Shown: piece after piece, positions 1 through 11,010 of the stretch | How positions within the stretch are numbered: position 1 is the stretch's first letter | Layout: every line of letters starts with the position of its first letter | Source of the DNA: Rapana venosa | Lineage: Eukaryota > Mollusca > Gastropoda > Neogastropoda > Muricidae | Length of the DNA stretch: 64,000 bases | Assembly (NCBI GenBank): GCA_028751875.1 | Contig: CM054135.1 | Location: 1,994,506-2,058,505, forward strand | Direction of reading: 5' to 3' | The notes under the pieces: model-generated | The model's database searches: none | Told to the model about the DNA's origin: nothing | What the model saw: only the letters and a program-made list of their open reading frames with translations | Made by a program: the position numbers and the translations under genes

Positions 1-129
1 TCCCCTTGGGTAAGTTTGAACCTCAGAGTTCTCTGGGGAATGGAACAACAAAAAATATACAGTAAACCACCACCTTTGTTTTGGGTTTTGTATTGTTACC
101 CTTTTGTAAAGCGTTTTCTCTTGTGAAAT

Positions 130-495
130 TGGGGTGTTTCCCCCGGGGAGAGCGTGTCGCCCAAGGCGGTGCCATTTTTTTTTTTCCTTTTCCTGTCTAA
201 AACGTATTTGTTTACCTACCAAGAGGCTTTTTTTTCGTCAAAATTTTTTTCTGGGTACAACCCCCTCGATGCCAGGGGTTTTTTAGTGCGCTAAATAATT
301 GTCTTATGCATGGGACTTAGGTTTTATTGTTCACTAAAAGACGGATCCAGCCAGCATCACGGCTGGGGATGGGGGAAAAAAAAAGAAAAAAAAGTTTTGG
401 CCAATAGGGACCCCCAGGGAACCCACCACACACTTGAACCCGACTTTTCGCTTTTAGGCGGGTGCTTCCCCCTAAACCGCCAATCCACTTTGCTT
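130..495 (-). mobile_element. SINE-B, degraded near-full copy
   Basis: Read on the minus strand this matches the better SINE-B copies at 23.6 and 41.0 kb. The tRNA-like head lies at the right end (about 430-495), the block around TGCGCTAAATAATT at about 286, and the 3' part with the complement of GGTGGCGC at about 160. Many single-base changes and homopolymer runs separate it from the other copies. The small open frame at 310-498 is only the inside of this SINE. Confidence 0.65.
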
Positions 496-849
496 TGAAC
501 TAGTATCCATCCACATTCTTATCTTAAGTTAAAAGAAGGGGGAAATCAAACGGATAATCGGGACTGAAAAAAAACATAGAGTGCTGTAACCCTATTTGTA
601 AAGTTTTTTGTATTCCTGCATTAAAAACATGTTACTAACATTTTGTATTTTTTTCCCGGGTAGTTTTAAAAAAGTAAGCGACCATCTTTACTTGCTTTAA
701 ATCTGATTAAAAAATTACATCAAGTGAAATCTTCAATTTGACCAATCCGCACTTTTATTTTTAACGGTTGCCCCTTGACAAGGGGGTTTGGGTTTAGAGA
801 TCAGATTTTCAGTGAATTTCACTTTTTCCTGTCGAAACTACAATAGATG

Positions 850-950
850 ACTGTCAAAATGGGTGGCGCGCTTTTGGGACACGCTCTCCCAGGGAGATAG
901 CCAGAATTTTTTGGGAAGAAATATCCATGCTTAAAAAAGGAATGCGTATG
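850..950 (+). mobile_element. SINE-B 3' fragment
   Basis: Contains the 3' signature ATGGGTGGCGC, then an ACACGCTCTCCCAGGGAGA-type block, as in the SINE-B copies at 23.9 and 41.3 kb. The head is missing. Low base fidelity. Confidence 0.55.
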
Positions 951-1849
951 TAGCCTCGGGAAATTTACTTGTTTTGCTTTTTTCTTTTCCCCTTGTACGC
1001 CCCCCTCCCCCCCCCAAAAAAACCCACTTCACCCCAATTTTTGTTCCACCCCTCCCCCCTCCCTTCCCCTTGTTCATATCTAATAAATGAGTTTAGTTAT
1101 GCTGTAACTAATTTACTCTTTAAAAATGAGACTGAAATTTAGCCCTTTTTATTTTATTTATTTTATTTCCCCTTTAAGTCATAGCAAATTTTTTTTTTAT
1201 GAAATTCAGGTGCTGCCCGTTTGGGAAACTGGTATGTATGACGTAAATTTGGGTTTAGTGTGTGTGTGGACGGTGTGTTGGCCCCAGTTATGGCCCTTTT
1301 TAAGTGGGCCTTTCACATAATCCTGGTGTGTTTGGGGGTAAGGCCCTATGTGGCGGGGTTTGCAGAGTGGTATAAAATTTGATTTTAGATCCAAAAAATC
1401 ATGCACAGATCTCATTTTCAGCTGCCCCGTTTTAAAAGAACAAAGAAAGGGGGAAAAAAAACAGAACCCCTTTATATCAATGTTCAATTTTTTAGTCGGA
1501 AACAAAAGGGGAAAAAAAATGATGTTCGTGAGTAAAAAATTAAAAATTTCCCAAAGTTTTTCAACAAAAATTTTTTGCCAAAATCTTCCTTAAATCTTTT
1601 TTTTCTTTTTAAATTATTTACCACCTTTTACCTCAATATTTTCCCCTCCCATTTTCTTTCCCCCTTCCTCCAAACCTATAAAAACTCAAATCCCCAACGA
1701 AAATCACTCCCCATTCCCAAAAAAACCCCAAAAACCCCTTCCTACAAAATATCTTTTTCATTTCAAACTTTTTTTTAAAATTACCAAACTATTCCAAACT
1801 TTGTCCCTATTTTTTTTGGGTTTCTTTTTGGCCTAAATTTCTTTAATTT
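951..1849. other. no recognisable feature; pyrimidine-rich tract
   Basis: I recognise nothing here. 1575-1800 is a T/C-rich low-complexity tract. The open frames (for example 1206-1505 minus and 1348-1593 plus) lack motifs and sit in sequence rich in homopolymers. Confidence 0.5.
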
Positions 1850-1984
1850 GAAAACATAGATGTTTGGTGGAAAATGGTGACCAGGACAAATTTAAGACAG
1901 GGTTTAGCCCCCTGCTGCTCCTAGGTCGGAAACGGGCCATGAAACATCACCAACATGAGGGGGGCATTTAAATTCAGAAAGGAA

Positions 1985-2490
1985 GTGTGGGGCTTATCAC
2001 TGTACACCGGGCTTCCAGCGGGATTACACATCCGGGTGTGGGCCAACCCCAAAAAAAATCCCCATCATACAAATTATCACCAAAACTGACCAGCAGTGAA
2101 GAGTAAAAGAATTTTTGAAGATCTTAAGAACCATTATGAAAAAACCCAAGAAAGGGCATCATATCATCCCAAGGGGATTTTAAAAAAGCCAAAGTAGGTC
2201 CGACTTTTTACAACCCAAAGGGGCCGGGAAAGGGTCATTTGGAACTGAGAGACCCCAAAGACAGGGGACAACCCCCTGGGGTTTTCCTGCCCCACAGACT
2301 TACCATTGCCAAATACCCCCTATCCCCCCAAGTCAAGAGACAACTGGCATGCGCCAAAACGGCAAATCCAAACCAAATAGATTTTATCTTAAAACCCGGG
2401 GCTCAAAACCAGCTCAAAAAGAGCCAAACAAAAACCTACCCTGAGCTGACATAGGGAGCGACCCCGACCTTTTGCTGTGGATTCAAAATG
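1985..2490 (+). pseudogene. RTE-1 endonuclease domain remnant
   Basis: Remnant of the N-terminal APE-like endonuclease that nicks target DNA in RTE elements. An IIQI-type strand near 2065, the GDxxAKVG-like catalytic loop, the NQIDFIL strand and a final SDHDLL-like motif come in the right order. Frame changes between them prevent a continuous product. The identification rests on motif order; single motifs would be weak. Confidence 0.6.
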
Positions 2491-3159
2491 AACTGAAGAA
2501 AAACAAACACCTGCAAACCCACTATCAAATTTTAGTGGACAAACTGAAAAATCCAGATGTCGAGGAGATCTTCCAAGCTAACTTGGCGGACGTTTTGCGC
2601 ATTTTAACCCTCCTGGAAAATGCATCAATACCTCACCAACAATTTTTAAAGAGGGGAGCCGAGAAACACAGGGAGGGACTCGGGCGTCAGAGGAATAAAC
2701 ACCAGCCAGGACTACCAAGCATCTTTGGGCCTCTGCATACAAAAAAGGGACTGAAACCAACCAGGCTTCCAACCCTAAAGAATACCGGGGGGGTCAACAA
2801 TCTTGTGAAGAAGCAAGTTAAAGGGCCAAGAGAAGTGTCATTTCAATGTAAAGGATCAAAAAAAAAGCATGAAAGGGGGCAACAAAAAAAAGGGCATACG
2901 ACACCCTAAGAAACTCAAAAAACCACTTAAAAAACCAAATCACGTCTTGAAACACTCCGGAAACCTCCTCACAAAAGCCAGCTGCATTGAACAGGGGGTC
3001 GGGAGTTTTGTCAAAAAAATGTAAAAACTACCCAATACAACCCGACAAGGCATAATAGAAAGAAAGCAGCAACAAAAAGAGCCCCTCGCCTTTACCTATA
3101 CTGAGGGAAGAAGGGGGAAGAAGCCACCCAGCTTTACCAGGGGAAAACCCCCCGGAGCA

Positions 3160-4260
3160 GACAAATACCAGCAGAGCTGCTCAACATGGTGGCGAAACAG
3201 TCCAAAATGTTACAGCATCTTCAGAAGATTTGGGAGACAAAACTGGCCAACAAAGGGGACCAACCCTCACAACCCTGCCCAAAAAGGGGAAAATTTACCC
3301 CAATCCCAAAACATAGAACAATCACCTCATCACCCACGCCAGCAAATCATGCTAAAATTTTTTTAAAATCGCTAAAAAAGGATCAAAGAACACCTTGCAG
3401 AAAACAAGCTGGGTTCGGGGGCGGGCGGGGAGCACAATGAAAGATTTTTAACGCCACATCCGTGGAAAAACATCTTCAACATCAGGAGACCTGTTCCAAA
3501 CTTAAACCTTCAAAAGGCTTTCGACAGAGTATGGCCAAGGCCTGTGGCAGGTCCTCAGAAGTTTGGCATTGAAGAAGGACAGTAAACCATTCAAGCAATA
3601 AAACCGCAAGCAGTGCATCCTTTTAACAATCAGGTCGGAGACTACTTTAAAAATACAGTTGGGGGCCGACAAGGATGCCTGTTTTCCCCCATCCTGTTTA
3701 AAACTGTTTTGGGGAAAAATTATGAAAAACCCTCCTGACTTCCACTTACCTTCCCTTGGTGGCAGACCCCCCAACATCTTGCGGGTTTTCCCGATACATT
3801 TTACCTCATGGGCGGAATAAAACAGAGCTGCAAGATCTTTTCAAACCAACTTGAGAAAAGACTGGGGTATGGGGGTGGAGGGGGAGCTCGGAGAAAAGTA
3901 AAGTACTTGTGAACAGCACGAGCAACCATGTAAAATTTACATGAACGCCAACAACTGGAGGGGGTAACGCCTTTTTTTACCTTTGGGGCACCCTCACAAA
4001 GGACGGGCATCGACGACAGAAAACAAAGAAACCCTGGCAAACATTTCCAGACAAACTCACCACCCTATGGAAAATAAAGAGATCGTTTCCCAATCAAACT
4101 AAAGTCCAAAGCCCCAATTCAGATATCCCCTGTACGGAAATGAAACGGACATACTGCTGAGACAGCAAAACGAATCCATCATTTGAAACAAAAAAGCCAT
4201 AGAAAAATACTGGGCTATCCTGGAGAGAACGAAAGACCATGAATTTGTCAAGGTCAAATA
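3160..4260 (+). pseudogene. RTE-1 reverse transcriptase domain remnant
   Basis: RT core remnant: an IWE..LPKKG block, an EEQAGFG-like turn with a G-rich stretch near 3400-3430, KAFDRVW (finger/palm A) and a GRQGCL..SPILF motif B region. The FADD catalytic box expected near 3760 is not readable. The frame 3502-3777 on the opposite strand is a shadow. Confidence 0.6.
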
Positions 4261-4574
4261 ACACTGCGGAGGTCCACAGGAAACCCCCTTTTCACCCCGT
4301 AAGAAAAAAAAGCTGCAGGTTCGGCCCGTCACCCCCACAACACTCTGCCAAAACTTTCTGCAGGGAACACTCGAAGGGGGGGAGAAAGAGGGGGGACAAA
4401 CAAGTCATGGGGGACAACATCAAGAATGGGGCCAGGGGAAGACTCGGCACTACTGCGCAGAGCCAAAGACCGAGATGGATGGAGGAGGCTTACCACGGCA
4501 TCGTCTTTCGAGTCTCTCCCACGACCGCCAAGGTCACGAGTCTGATGATGATGCTCCTATGGAGATGCTGGGGG

Positions 4575-4765
4575 GTCTGTCAGTAAGAATGGCATCCTTA
4601 CCTTCTGGAAATTTTGATCCAGGAATTCCCTCTTTTCTATCCGTCTCTTTATTTCTGCCTGGTTCCTTTTCTTCCTGTCATCTCCTTTTGAATGTTTTCT
4701 GCCTTCTTGGTCTATTGTCCTGCCTTTTTTCCAGAAAGGTTTAAAAGATATAACGTGTCTCCCGT
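4575..4765 (+). repeat. Repeat-E, 3'-truncated copy
   Basis: Shares with 8.8, 13.0, 20.9 and 26.1 kb the run GTCAGTA, GGCATCC, CTTCTGGAAATT, CCCTCTTTTCTATCC, a CTGCCTTCTTGGT block and CCAGAAAGG. It is lost after AAAAGATA. It follows the RTE-1 tail directly. Confidence 0.7.
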
Positions 4766-4811
4766 ACTCCTGAATCTTGCTTTTGGCTTTCAAGAATGAT
4801 TTCTAAATTTT

Positions 4812-5080
4812 GTGTGTGTGTGTGTAAGTTTATGTCTTTACTAGACAATGGTTATTATGGTGCGAGGGTGCACGTGGGTTTTCTAGTCAATAGTCTTTAT
4901 AAAATTGTGTTCATATATTGGTGTGCGCGCATGTGTGAGTGCGTGCGTTTGTGCACACGTAAAAAATAAGTTTTGTCTTTTCCAATCAATGGTATTTACA
5001 ACATTGTATTCCTACATTGGTGTGTGTGTACGCGGTGCGTGTGTGTGCGCGCACCTGGGTTTGTGTGTGATAATTTTTTT
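4812..5080. repeat. GT-rich short minisatellite
   Basis: Three to four imperfect units. Each joins a TG/CG-rich stretch to a conserved block of the form TCTTTTCYAATCAATGGTAT followed by a TTGTATTCxTACATTGG-like sequence. Spacing varies from about 60 to 100 bp because the TG part changes length. Confidence 0.6.
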
Positions 5081-5106
5081 TAAAGCTTTCTTGGAATGTT
5101 TATTAC

Positions 5107-5804
5107 TTACTTAGGCCCATCACTCCCCCTGGAGCATAGGCCGCCGACAACAGTCCGCCAGAGTCCTCTGTCCTGGGCTATTCTCTCCAGCTGTCTCCAG
5201 GTATATCCCATCTTCCTGGTTTCTGCCTCAAGGTCGCGTCGCCAGGTGTTTCTTGGCCTTCCTCTTTTTCGTTTTCCCTGGGGGTTCCATGATAGTGCCT
5301 TGTGATGTTGCTGGCTGGCTTTCTCAGGGTGTGCCCGATCCATCCCCATCTCCTGCGCCGGATTTCATTTTTGGCTGGCAGCTGGTTGGTACGTTGCCAC
5401 AGGTCTGTGTTGCTGATGGTGTCGGGCCAGTGGATCTGGAGGATTCGTCTCGGGCAGCTGTTGATGAAGGTCTGCACTTTCTTGATGGTGGTCTTTGTTG
5501 TCCTCCATGTCTCCGCTCCATATAGTAGGACTGACTTGACGTTGGAGTTGAACAGCCTGATCTTTATGCGGGTCGACACCACCTTGGAGCTCCAGATGTT
5601 CTTCAGCTGCAAGTATGCTGCCCTCGCCTTGCCAATTCTTGCTCTGACGTCTGCGTCTGTGCCGCCCTGCATGTTAATGATGCTACCCAGGTACGTGAAT
5701 GTCTCCCCTTCTTCCAGCTCCTTCCCATTTAGTGTGACTGGGTCCTTACTCGCTGCATTGATCTTGAGAATCTTGGTTTTTGCCTTCATGGATCTTGAGA
5801 CCAA
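5107..5804 (-). pseudogene. RTE-2 thumb and C-terminal domain, two frames
   Basis: The 208-residue frame 5178-5804 carries a [16 protein letters not shown] block, [14 protein letters not shown], a LLYGAETW block and a [22 protein letters not shown] region. The last 80 residues continue in another frame at 5107-5349 with [15 protein letters not shown] and a WRTVVGGLC end. This Cys-poor basic C-terminus is characteristic of SR2-type RTEs. One frameshift near 5300 splits it. Confidence 0.88.
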
Positions 5805-6078
5805 CTTGTAATGAGGTGGCTGCTAGTTCTGTAGTCTTGTCCTGCATCTGTTGGCGGCTGTGGGAAAGCAGGGCCAGGTCATCTGCAAAGTCGAGATCAT
5901 CCAGCTGGTCCCACAGTGTCCACTGGATTCCATTTCTTCTGTATGCTGTTGAAGTCTTCAAGGTCCAATCGATCGCCAGGAGGAAGAAGAAAGGTGACAG
6001 GAGACAGCCTTGTCTGACTCCGGTCTTCACCTCAAAGCTGTTTGTGAGTTGTCCTCCATGGACCACCCGGGAGGTCAT
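5746..6078 (-). pseudogene. RTE-2 reverse transcriptase, catalytic segment
   Basis: 110-residue open stretch containing motif B (GVRQGCLLSP) and motif C (LDFADDLALLSH) with both catalytic aspartates kept. It ends in a QVGLKIH block. The fingers segment (6172-6576) and the C-terminal segment (5178-5804) are in other frames, so full-length RT is not encoded without frame changes. Confidence 0.88.
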
Positions 6079-6171
6079 TCTTTCAAGTTGACCAGTTTGG
6101 TTGGCACTCCATGGTGGCGAAGCAATTTCCAGAGGGTGTTGCGGTCCACACTGTCGAATGCTTTCTCATAA

Positions 6172-6576
6172 TCAACAAAGTTGATGTATAAAAGATGAGT
6201 TCCACTCTAAAGATTGCTCAACGATGATGCGCAAGGTGGCAATCTGATCTACGTATGATCTGTTCTGGCGAAAGCCGGCCTGCTGGTCTCGGAGGAGAGG
6301 GTCGACTGCATTTTTCATTCTCTCGAGGAGGATCCTGTTAAAGCCTTTTCCTGGCACCGGCAGAAGCATTATCCCTCTATAGTTGGCACAGTTGCTGAGG
6401 TCTCCTTTCTTGGGTAGCTTGATGAGGTAGCCCTCCTTCCAGTCTGATGGTACTTCCTCCTCTTCCCAAATCTTCCCAAAGAGAGGGTACAGCATCTCTA
6501 CCGTGGTCTCCAGGTCTGCCTTGAGTACTTCTGCTGGGATGTTGTCCGGTCCTGCTGCCTTGCCATTTCTCAGCAT
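6172..6576 (-). pseudogene. RTE-2 reverse transcriptase, N-terminal half
   Basis: 134-residue open stretch beginning in the RT fingers: KAAGPDNIPAEVLKAD, then LPKKGDLSNCANYRGIMLL and QQAGFRQNRSYVDQIATL. The FVDYEKAFDSVDR motif A follows immediately in another frame at about 6190-6130, so a one-base shift separates this piece from the catalytic part. Confidence 0.85.
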
Positions 6577-7379
6577 TTTGATGGCTTTCCTGATCTCCTC
6601 CCTGGTTGGTTGCTCACAGTTGATGTCTAGGTCTCTATCAGTAGGGTCGATGTCTGAGGGGGAGGGGGAGGGGGGTTTGAAGGGATGGATCTGTTCAGGA
6701 GTTTCTCAAAGTGCTCTGCCTATCTGTTCAGTTGCCCCTCTGTTCCCAGGATGGTGTTTCCTTTCTTGTCTTTGACTGGTCGCTCAGGCCTGCTGTACTT
6801 CCCTGAGAGTTTCTTATTGGTGTCATACAGCAGCTTCATGTTGTTACTGGCTGCTGCTTCCTCGGCTTCCTCTGCCAGGCTGTCGATGTACTTGTGCTTG
6901 TCTGTTCTTGCGCTCCTCTTGACTTCTCTGTTGGCTTTGTGAAGTCTGCTTGTTTGCCTTGGCCTTTGCTGCTCTTGTCGGCTGTTGTTTATTGCTTTCT
7001 CTTTCTCAATCTTTCCTTGTGACTGACGTATCCATTCCTTCTGTTGGTGTCTCTGGGGCCCCCACTACTTCCTGACAAGTTGACGTCAGTGTCTCTTTTT
7101 CACTTTCTTCCACTGCCTTTGATGTTCAGTTCTTCTTCAAGCAGTTCTTGTCTAGTTACTGGTACTTGGTGAGGGACAGCTTGAATTTTCATTTATCTTT
7201 TGAGTTCTTCAGCAGGCGGGTGTTGTATTCTGCCACTTTAGTGGTACTTTCCATCCAGTTCTTCTTCAGTTTAGCTTCAGCCTGGCTACCAAAAGGTGGT
7301 GTCAGATTGCTAATGTCTGCTTCTCTTTTCAACCTTTACATCCTGTAGAAGATCTCCTGAATTTCTTGGCCATGCAGAT

Positions 7380-8040
7380 ATGGTCGATCTGGTTCTCAGT
7401 CACATGATTAGGTGATTACCCAGGTGGCCTATGTATCTTCTGTGGGGGAAAAATGATGCCACGATTACCAGATTGATGATAGCACAGATGTCTGCAATAA
7501 TCTCTCTCGACATTCTCGTTCATCTTCTCCTAATCCGTGGTCTTCCCATCACTTCTTCGCACCGGGTGTCTTGTCCGATCTTGGCATTTGAATCACCATG
7601 AGGCTGTTTATATCTTTTTCTTGGGTACTTGTCAATGAGTTCTGCTGTCTGTCGTAGAATTGTCTTTGGGCTTCCCTTTCATCGCCGTCATTAGTTAGGT
7701 GCATAACACTGGATGATGTTCTTTTCTGATCTTATTCTTCTTAGTCCTGAAGGATCGCCGCGATGATTCTTGATCCGTGTGCTTCCATCCTATCAGCTCG
7801 TGCGCACGCGTTCTTGGACAACAATGAGCGCTTATACCTTCTGTGTGTGGAGCGTTGTCTTCTTCATGGGCAGAATAAAGCAGCATCTCTCCAGGTGAGC
7901 AGTTCCTATGTCCTGACTGTGTCCAAATGGGTCTCACTAGATGCAAGCAATGTGAGGTTGTAGCTTTTTCATCTCTGCTGCTTACTTGCGTTGTTTTTTC
8001 GTCTCATACATGGTCCTCACATTCCATGTTTCCGACGTTG
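7380..8040 (-). pseudogene. RTE-2 endonuclease domain, interrupted
   Basis: Apurinic-like endonuclease that would make the first-strand nick for target-primed reverse transcription. Visible on the minus strand: ETWNVRTMYET (8034-8001), a THLDT stretch where the family has SETHW (about 7940), an ALLFCP/LLLYSAHEE-type block (about 7880), a GDSNAKIG loop (about 7600-7575) and a TENQIDHI strand (about 7410-7385). The terminal SDH motif is not readable; the equivalent position near 7300 reads differently in every frame. Internal stops are present. Confidence 0.7.
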
Positions 8041-8279
8041 ATGTCATGGTCGATAAAGGGGGTGCCTTTGGCTCCCGTAGATCCACGGCTTTCACCACAT
8101 GGCGTCATACATCCTCTTGGCGAGGACCCTTCCTCTCCCAGGGCAGTAGTCTCTTGGTCCGTTGTTGGTGTTTCTGTAGCAAGCTTTATTTTTACGGGGT
8201 GGGGTTGCTAGCCCCACGCCCAACCCTCCTCCTTTCTCATCCGGGCTTGGGACCGGCCATGGCAGAGTTGGAATGTTTA

Positions 8280-8392
8280 TAACAATCTGAAATATATTTT
8301 TCTTGTGTCTTAATTATATGTATCAATGTGCCTGTCAGTATTGTAATTGCCCTTCATGGGATGATTAAAGTGTTTTTGACTTGACTTGAGGT
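8280..8392 (+). repeat. Repeat-G (LINE-like 3' end with TTGAC tail)
   Basis: Block TATCAATGTGCCTGTCAGTA, then a TTGTAATTGCCCTTCATGGG-type stretch, GATTAAAGTG and a TTTTTGACTTGACTTGA tail. Three more copies lie at 19.4, 25.0 and 55.3 kb. The short direct-repeat tail suggests the 3' end of a LINE or of a SINE mobilised by one. Confidence 0.7.
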
Positions 8393-8399
8393 AATGGGT

Positions 8400-8790
8400 T
8401 TATGGTGGTTTGTAAGTGTGTGTGTGAGAGGGGGAGGGAGAGAGAGTATGGGTGGGTGGTTGGGTGTCCCATGATTATCTGCATTTTCATAGCCTCCACT
8501 CTCATCAAACAAGACTAGAGGTAAAAGACATCAACTCTACAGCAGTCTGGTATGGACAATTATGATGTCGGGATGACAATGGAGATGATGGTCATGATCA
8601 TGACAGAAGTTACAGTCTGTCTGTACTGATACTGTACAAAATTATGTCACTGTGATAAGCACCCCTGCTCTCCCCCCTCCCCCAACGTCCTTTCCTTGTG
8701 TTTGTCCATCCTTTTCTTCCCTCTCTCAGCAGTTATGTATCACAAGGATGATAAAGTTGCTCCCCCCCCCCCACCTCCCTCCCTATGTAG
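8400..8790. other. no gene; short GT/GA-rich stretch
   Basis: Contains a (GT)n/(GA)n patch at 8415-8465 and a purine/ATGATG-rich patch near 8565-8600. Nothing else recognised before the C-rich leader of Repeat-E. Confidence 0.5.
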
Positions 8791-8794
8791 AGGC

Positions 8795-9112
8795 AGGGGG
8801 CCTGCCAGTATAAATAGCATCCCCACCTTTTGGAAATTCTGTGTAAGGAATTCCCTCTTTTCTATCCCTCTCTTTGTTTCTGCCTTGTTTCCTTCCTTCC
8901 TGTCATCTCCTTGTCTATTTTCTGCCTTCTTGGTCCGTTCTCTTGCCCTTTTTTTCCAGAAAGACTTAAAAAAGGCAACAGTTCTCTTTCATGCTGATGC
9001 TGGATGCGCTGGGCCTGACCTGTCAGGTGCTTAACGGCAGTGCAATGCATTTGTGCTCATATGACAGACAACAGAGTTGCTAACTGAGCATTTGAAGAAG
9101 AATAAAGTTGCT
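8795..9112 (+). repeat. Repeat-E, full-length-looking copy
   Basis: Starts with GGCCTGCCAGTATAAATAGC, passes through CCACCTTTTGGAAATTCTGT, CCCTCTTTTCTATCCCTC, CTGCCTTCTTGGTCC, CCAGAAAGACTTAAAA and GGATGCGCTGGGCCTGAC, then a TAACGGCAGTGCAA-type block and TGAGCATTTGAAGAAGAA. It is preceded by a C run. No tRNA-like head is visible and the tail is GAA-rich. Confidence 0.75.
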
Positions 9113-9985
9113 TTATCACATGAAAAATCCATTTATCAATAAGCGGAAAATTCTGAAATGGGAAAAAAGTCCACAGGAAAATGTACAGTTTTGTTGCAGT
9201 GTTGCAAAGCACACACACACGAATATATGAAGTTTCATTCCACAGATTTTAATTACTAGAATCTGATAGTATATTACATTTAGCCACATGGAAATAGACT
9301 TTTATCATGGAAAAGAATCCCCCAACATATTTTCAATGTGACATTTAATTAAGAAATTAGGGACAAAACATTGAACTTATCAGGGCACAAAAGGGTTCAC
9401 TAACACAGATTAGTTTTTTCACAATTTTATCTTCTTAAAAAAAAAAAACCCAGCCAGGTTTCCATTTCAAAAGAAAATGCCAGAATTAAATCGTCCTTAA
9501 TTACAAAATAACTAGACAAAATAACTAGAGTAGCACAGACATTAAAATGAGCAATCTTCAAAAAGAAATGATTAAAGGTAACACACAAATTATCCCAAAC
9601 GGCTGATTTTAGTCAACATGATTTTAAAATTGCCTTATCACCTAAGATGGAATGTGGCTACCTTCATTAATGGTGGGCAAAAAACGGCCAAATACATACG
9701 CAAAAATCTCACCTTTATTTTATTCACCCTCAGACCAAATAAATCCAAAAGCTAGGATCTGTTGATGACACTGATATAAACAAGATAAAAAGAAGAAACA
9801 AATGATAAACTTTCGGAAACTCACAAAATTGAACATTTTCAAAATCATTCACATCTCCAATGAGCATAATCCAACATCATTTAGGTGTCCCCATCTCCAG
9901 CTTTGAAATTGATCTTTAAATTCGTTTAAAAAAAAAAAATAAATAAAACACAACTAACCAATCAGGATCCTCCAAACTGAAGAAT
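9113..9985. other. AT-rich non-coding sequence
   Basis: No open frame of note and no recognisable domain. 9640-9720 is a Repeat-H fragment (TGTGGCTACCTTCATTAATG, ending in AAAAATCTCACC). The rest is AT-rich with A runs. Confidence 0.6.
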
Positions 9986-9989
9986 AAAT

Positions 9990-10880
9990 AAATAAACAGA
10001 TCTGAAGAATAAATAAATAAATAAACAGATAAATAATTACAACTCCGAACACTGACAGAACATATTTTACAGATCTAAAGCTTTAGTATAGTCTTGACGT
10101 TTTGGAACAGAACAGTGATCCTTAAACTGTTCAGTGTGCAAAAACCAGAATGCTGTAGTCTAATATCAAACTGAGTAACTATTAAGACTTATATACAAGT
10201 TGCAGATCTAAGACATTTTAAACTCTTAACATTAGGTGCAGAACACAATTTGCAAATCAAGATCTGTTAATAATTAAAATATACAACAAATTACAGATCT
10301 ATTTAGAGCAGAGCCAAGTTTGCGAGTAAATAATCCGTTCAATGTTTGTACTGGAATATAAATCAATTTTCAGATCTCTTTAGAACAGTACACAAATTTG
10401 CAACGATTCAGATCTTTTACAAACGTCGTTAGTTGGGAGATAATACACTGTACATAAATCATTCAGATATAATCTCTTGAACACTTAGAAAAGAAAAGAA
10501 GACTTTTTCTATATCTGTATAACTATCAATACGTTTAACAGATATAATTTACAGATCTATATATGTAAACCTCTATGAATATTTCGAACAGAACACACTC
10601 TATAAAACAATCAAGATTTTTTTTTGTCGGGGGGGGGGTGGGGGGGGGGGGGGGGGGTTAAAACTCCTAAACTACATTTTTGTGGAACCTTGAACCTTTT
10701 GTAAATAGTTCTATTAACGAACAGATCTTCTAAATCGTGAAAAAAAAAAAAAATTCGGAAACAGAACGAAAACTTTCAAACTTTATTCCATATCTCTAAC
10801 TTAACTCTTAACATATTAATCATTACATAACTCTAACACAACACAGCTCTACAATGGACATACTTCAATGTTTAGATCTT
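9990..10880. repeat. divergent AT-rich repeat with ten AGATCT hexamers
   Basis: The palindrome AGATCT, usually in CAGATCT, occurs at 9998, 10071, 10204, 10260, 10295, 10372, 10410, 10553, 10723 and 10874. Short flanking similarities recur (TTTAGAACAG/GAACAGAACAC, TTACAGATCTA). A poly-G tract interrupts at about 10629-10658. I read it as a very diverged tandem repeat with irregular spacing. Confidence 0.55.
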
Positions 10881-11010
10881 GATGTTTTTTCCCACTTTAC
10901 CCAGATGGAAGAATAAAATATAAGACAAAATTTCCCAAAACCCTGCATCTTGGAAGACCGCCAGTCGTTACCACCTCATTTCGAGCATCTCTCCACATCA
11001 TCACATTCAG

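Larger units (their letters stand above)
1850..4566 (+). mobile_element. RTE-clade non-LTR retrotransposon, multiply frameshifted (RTE-1)
   Basis: A plus-strand LINE whose single long ORF is scattered over all three frames. In order I see: endonuclease remnants (a GDxxAKVG-like stretch near 2160-2200, QIDFIL near 2370, an SDHDLLL-like stretch near 2460); the connecting domain (frame 2472-2909, beginning with a KLKNPDVEEIFQANL-like block); RT fragments (KIWET near 3225, LPKKG-like near 3280, KAFDRVW near 3515, GRQGCLFSPILF near 3665-3710); and a C-terminal end of the form WRRLTT near 4475. It stops at a short TGATGATGATG tail near 4545, typical of RTE elements, which end in microsatellites rather than poly(A). 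No frame is intact, so the copy is dead or badly sequenced. The 5' boundary is uncertain by about 200 bp. Confidence 0.75.
5105..8262 (-). mobile_element. SR2-like RTE non-LTR retrotransposon, near full length (RTE-2)
   Basis: About 3.15 kb read on the minus strand: a short 5' leader (about 8262-8050), APE-like endonuclease (about 8040-7380), a linker, reverse transcriptase (about 6580-5750) and a C-terminal domain ending near 5107 with a stop and short TAAG/AATAAA sequence. The protein style ([51 protein letters not shown]) is that of the SR2 lineage of RTE elements. Several frameshifts and stops, especially in the endonuclease and linker, make this copy non-autonomous as it stands. It converges with RTE-1, their 3' ends lying about 540 bp apart. 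Confidence 0.85.

Noticed and set aside
310..498. 62-codon plus frame
   Set aside because: Lies antisense within the SINE-B at 130-495.
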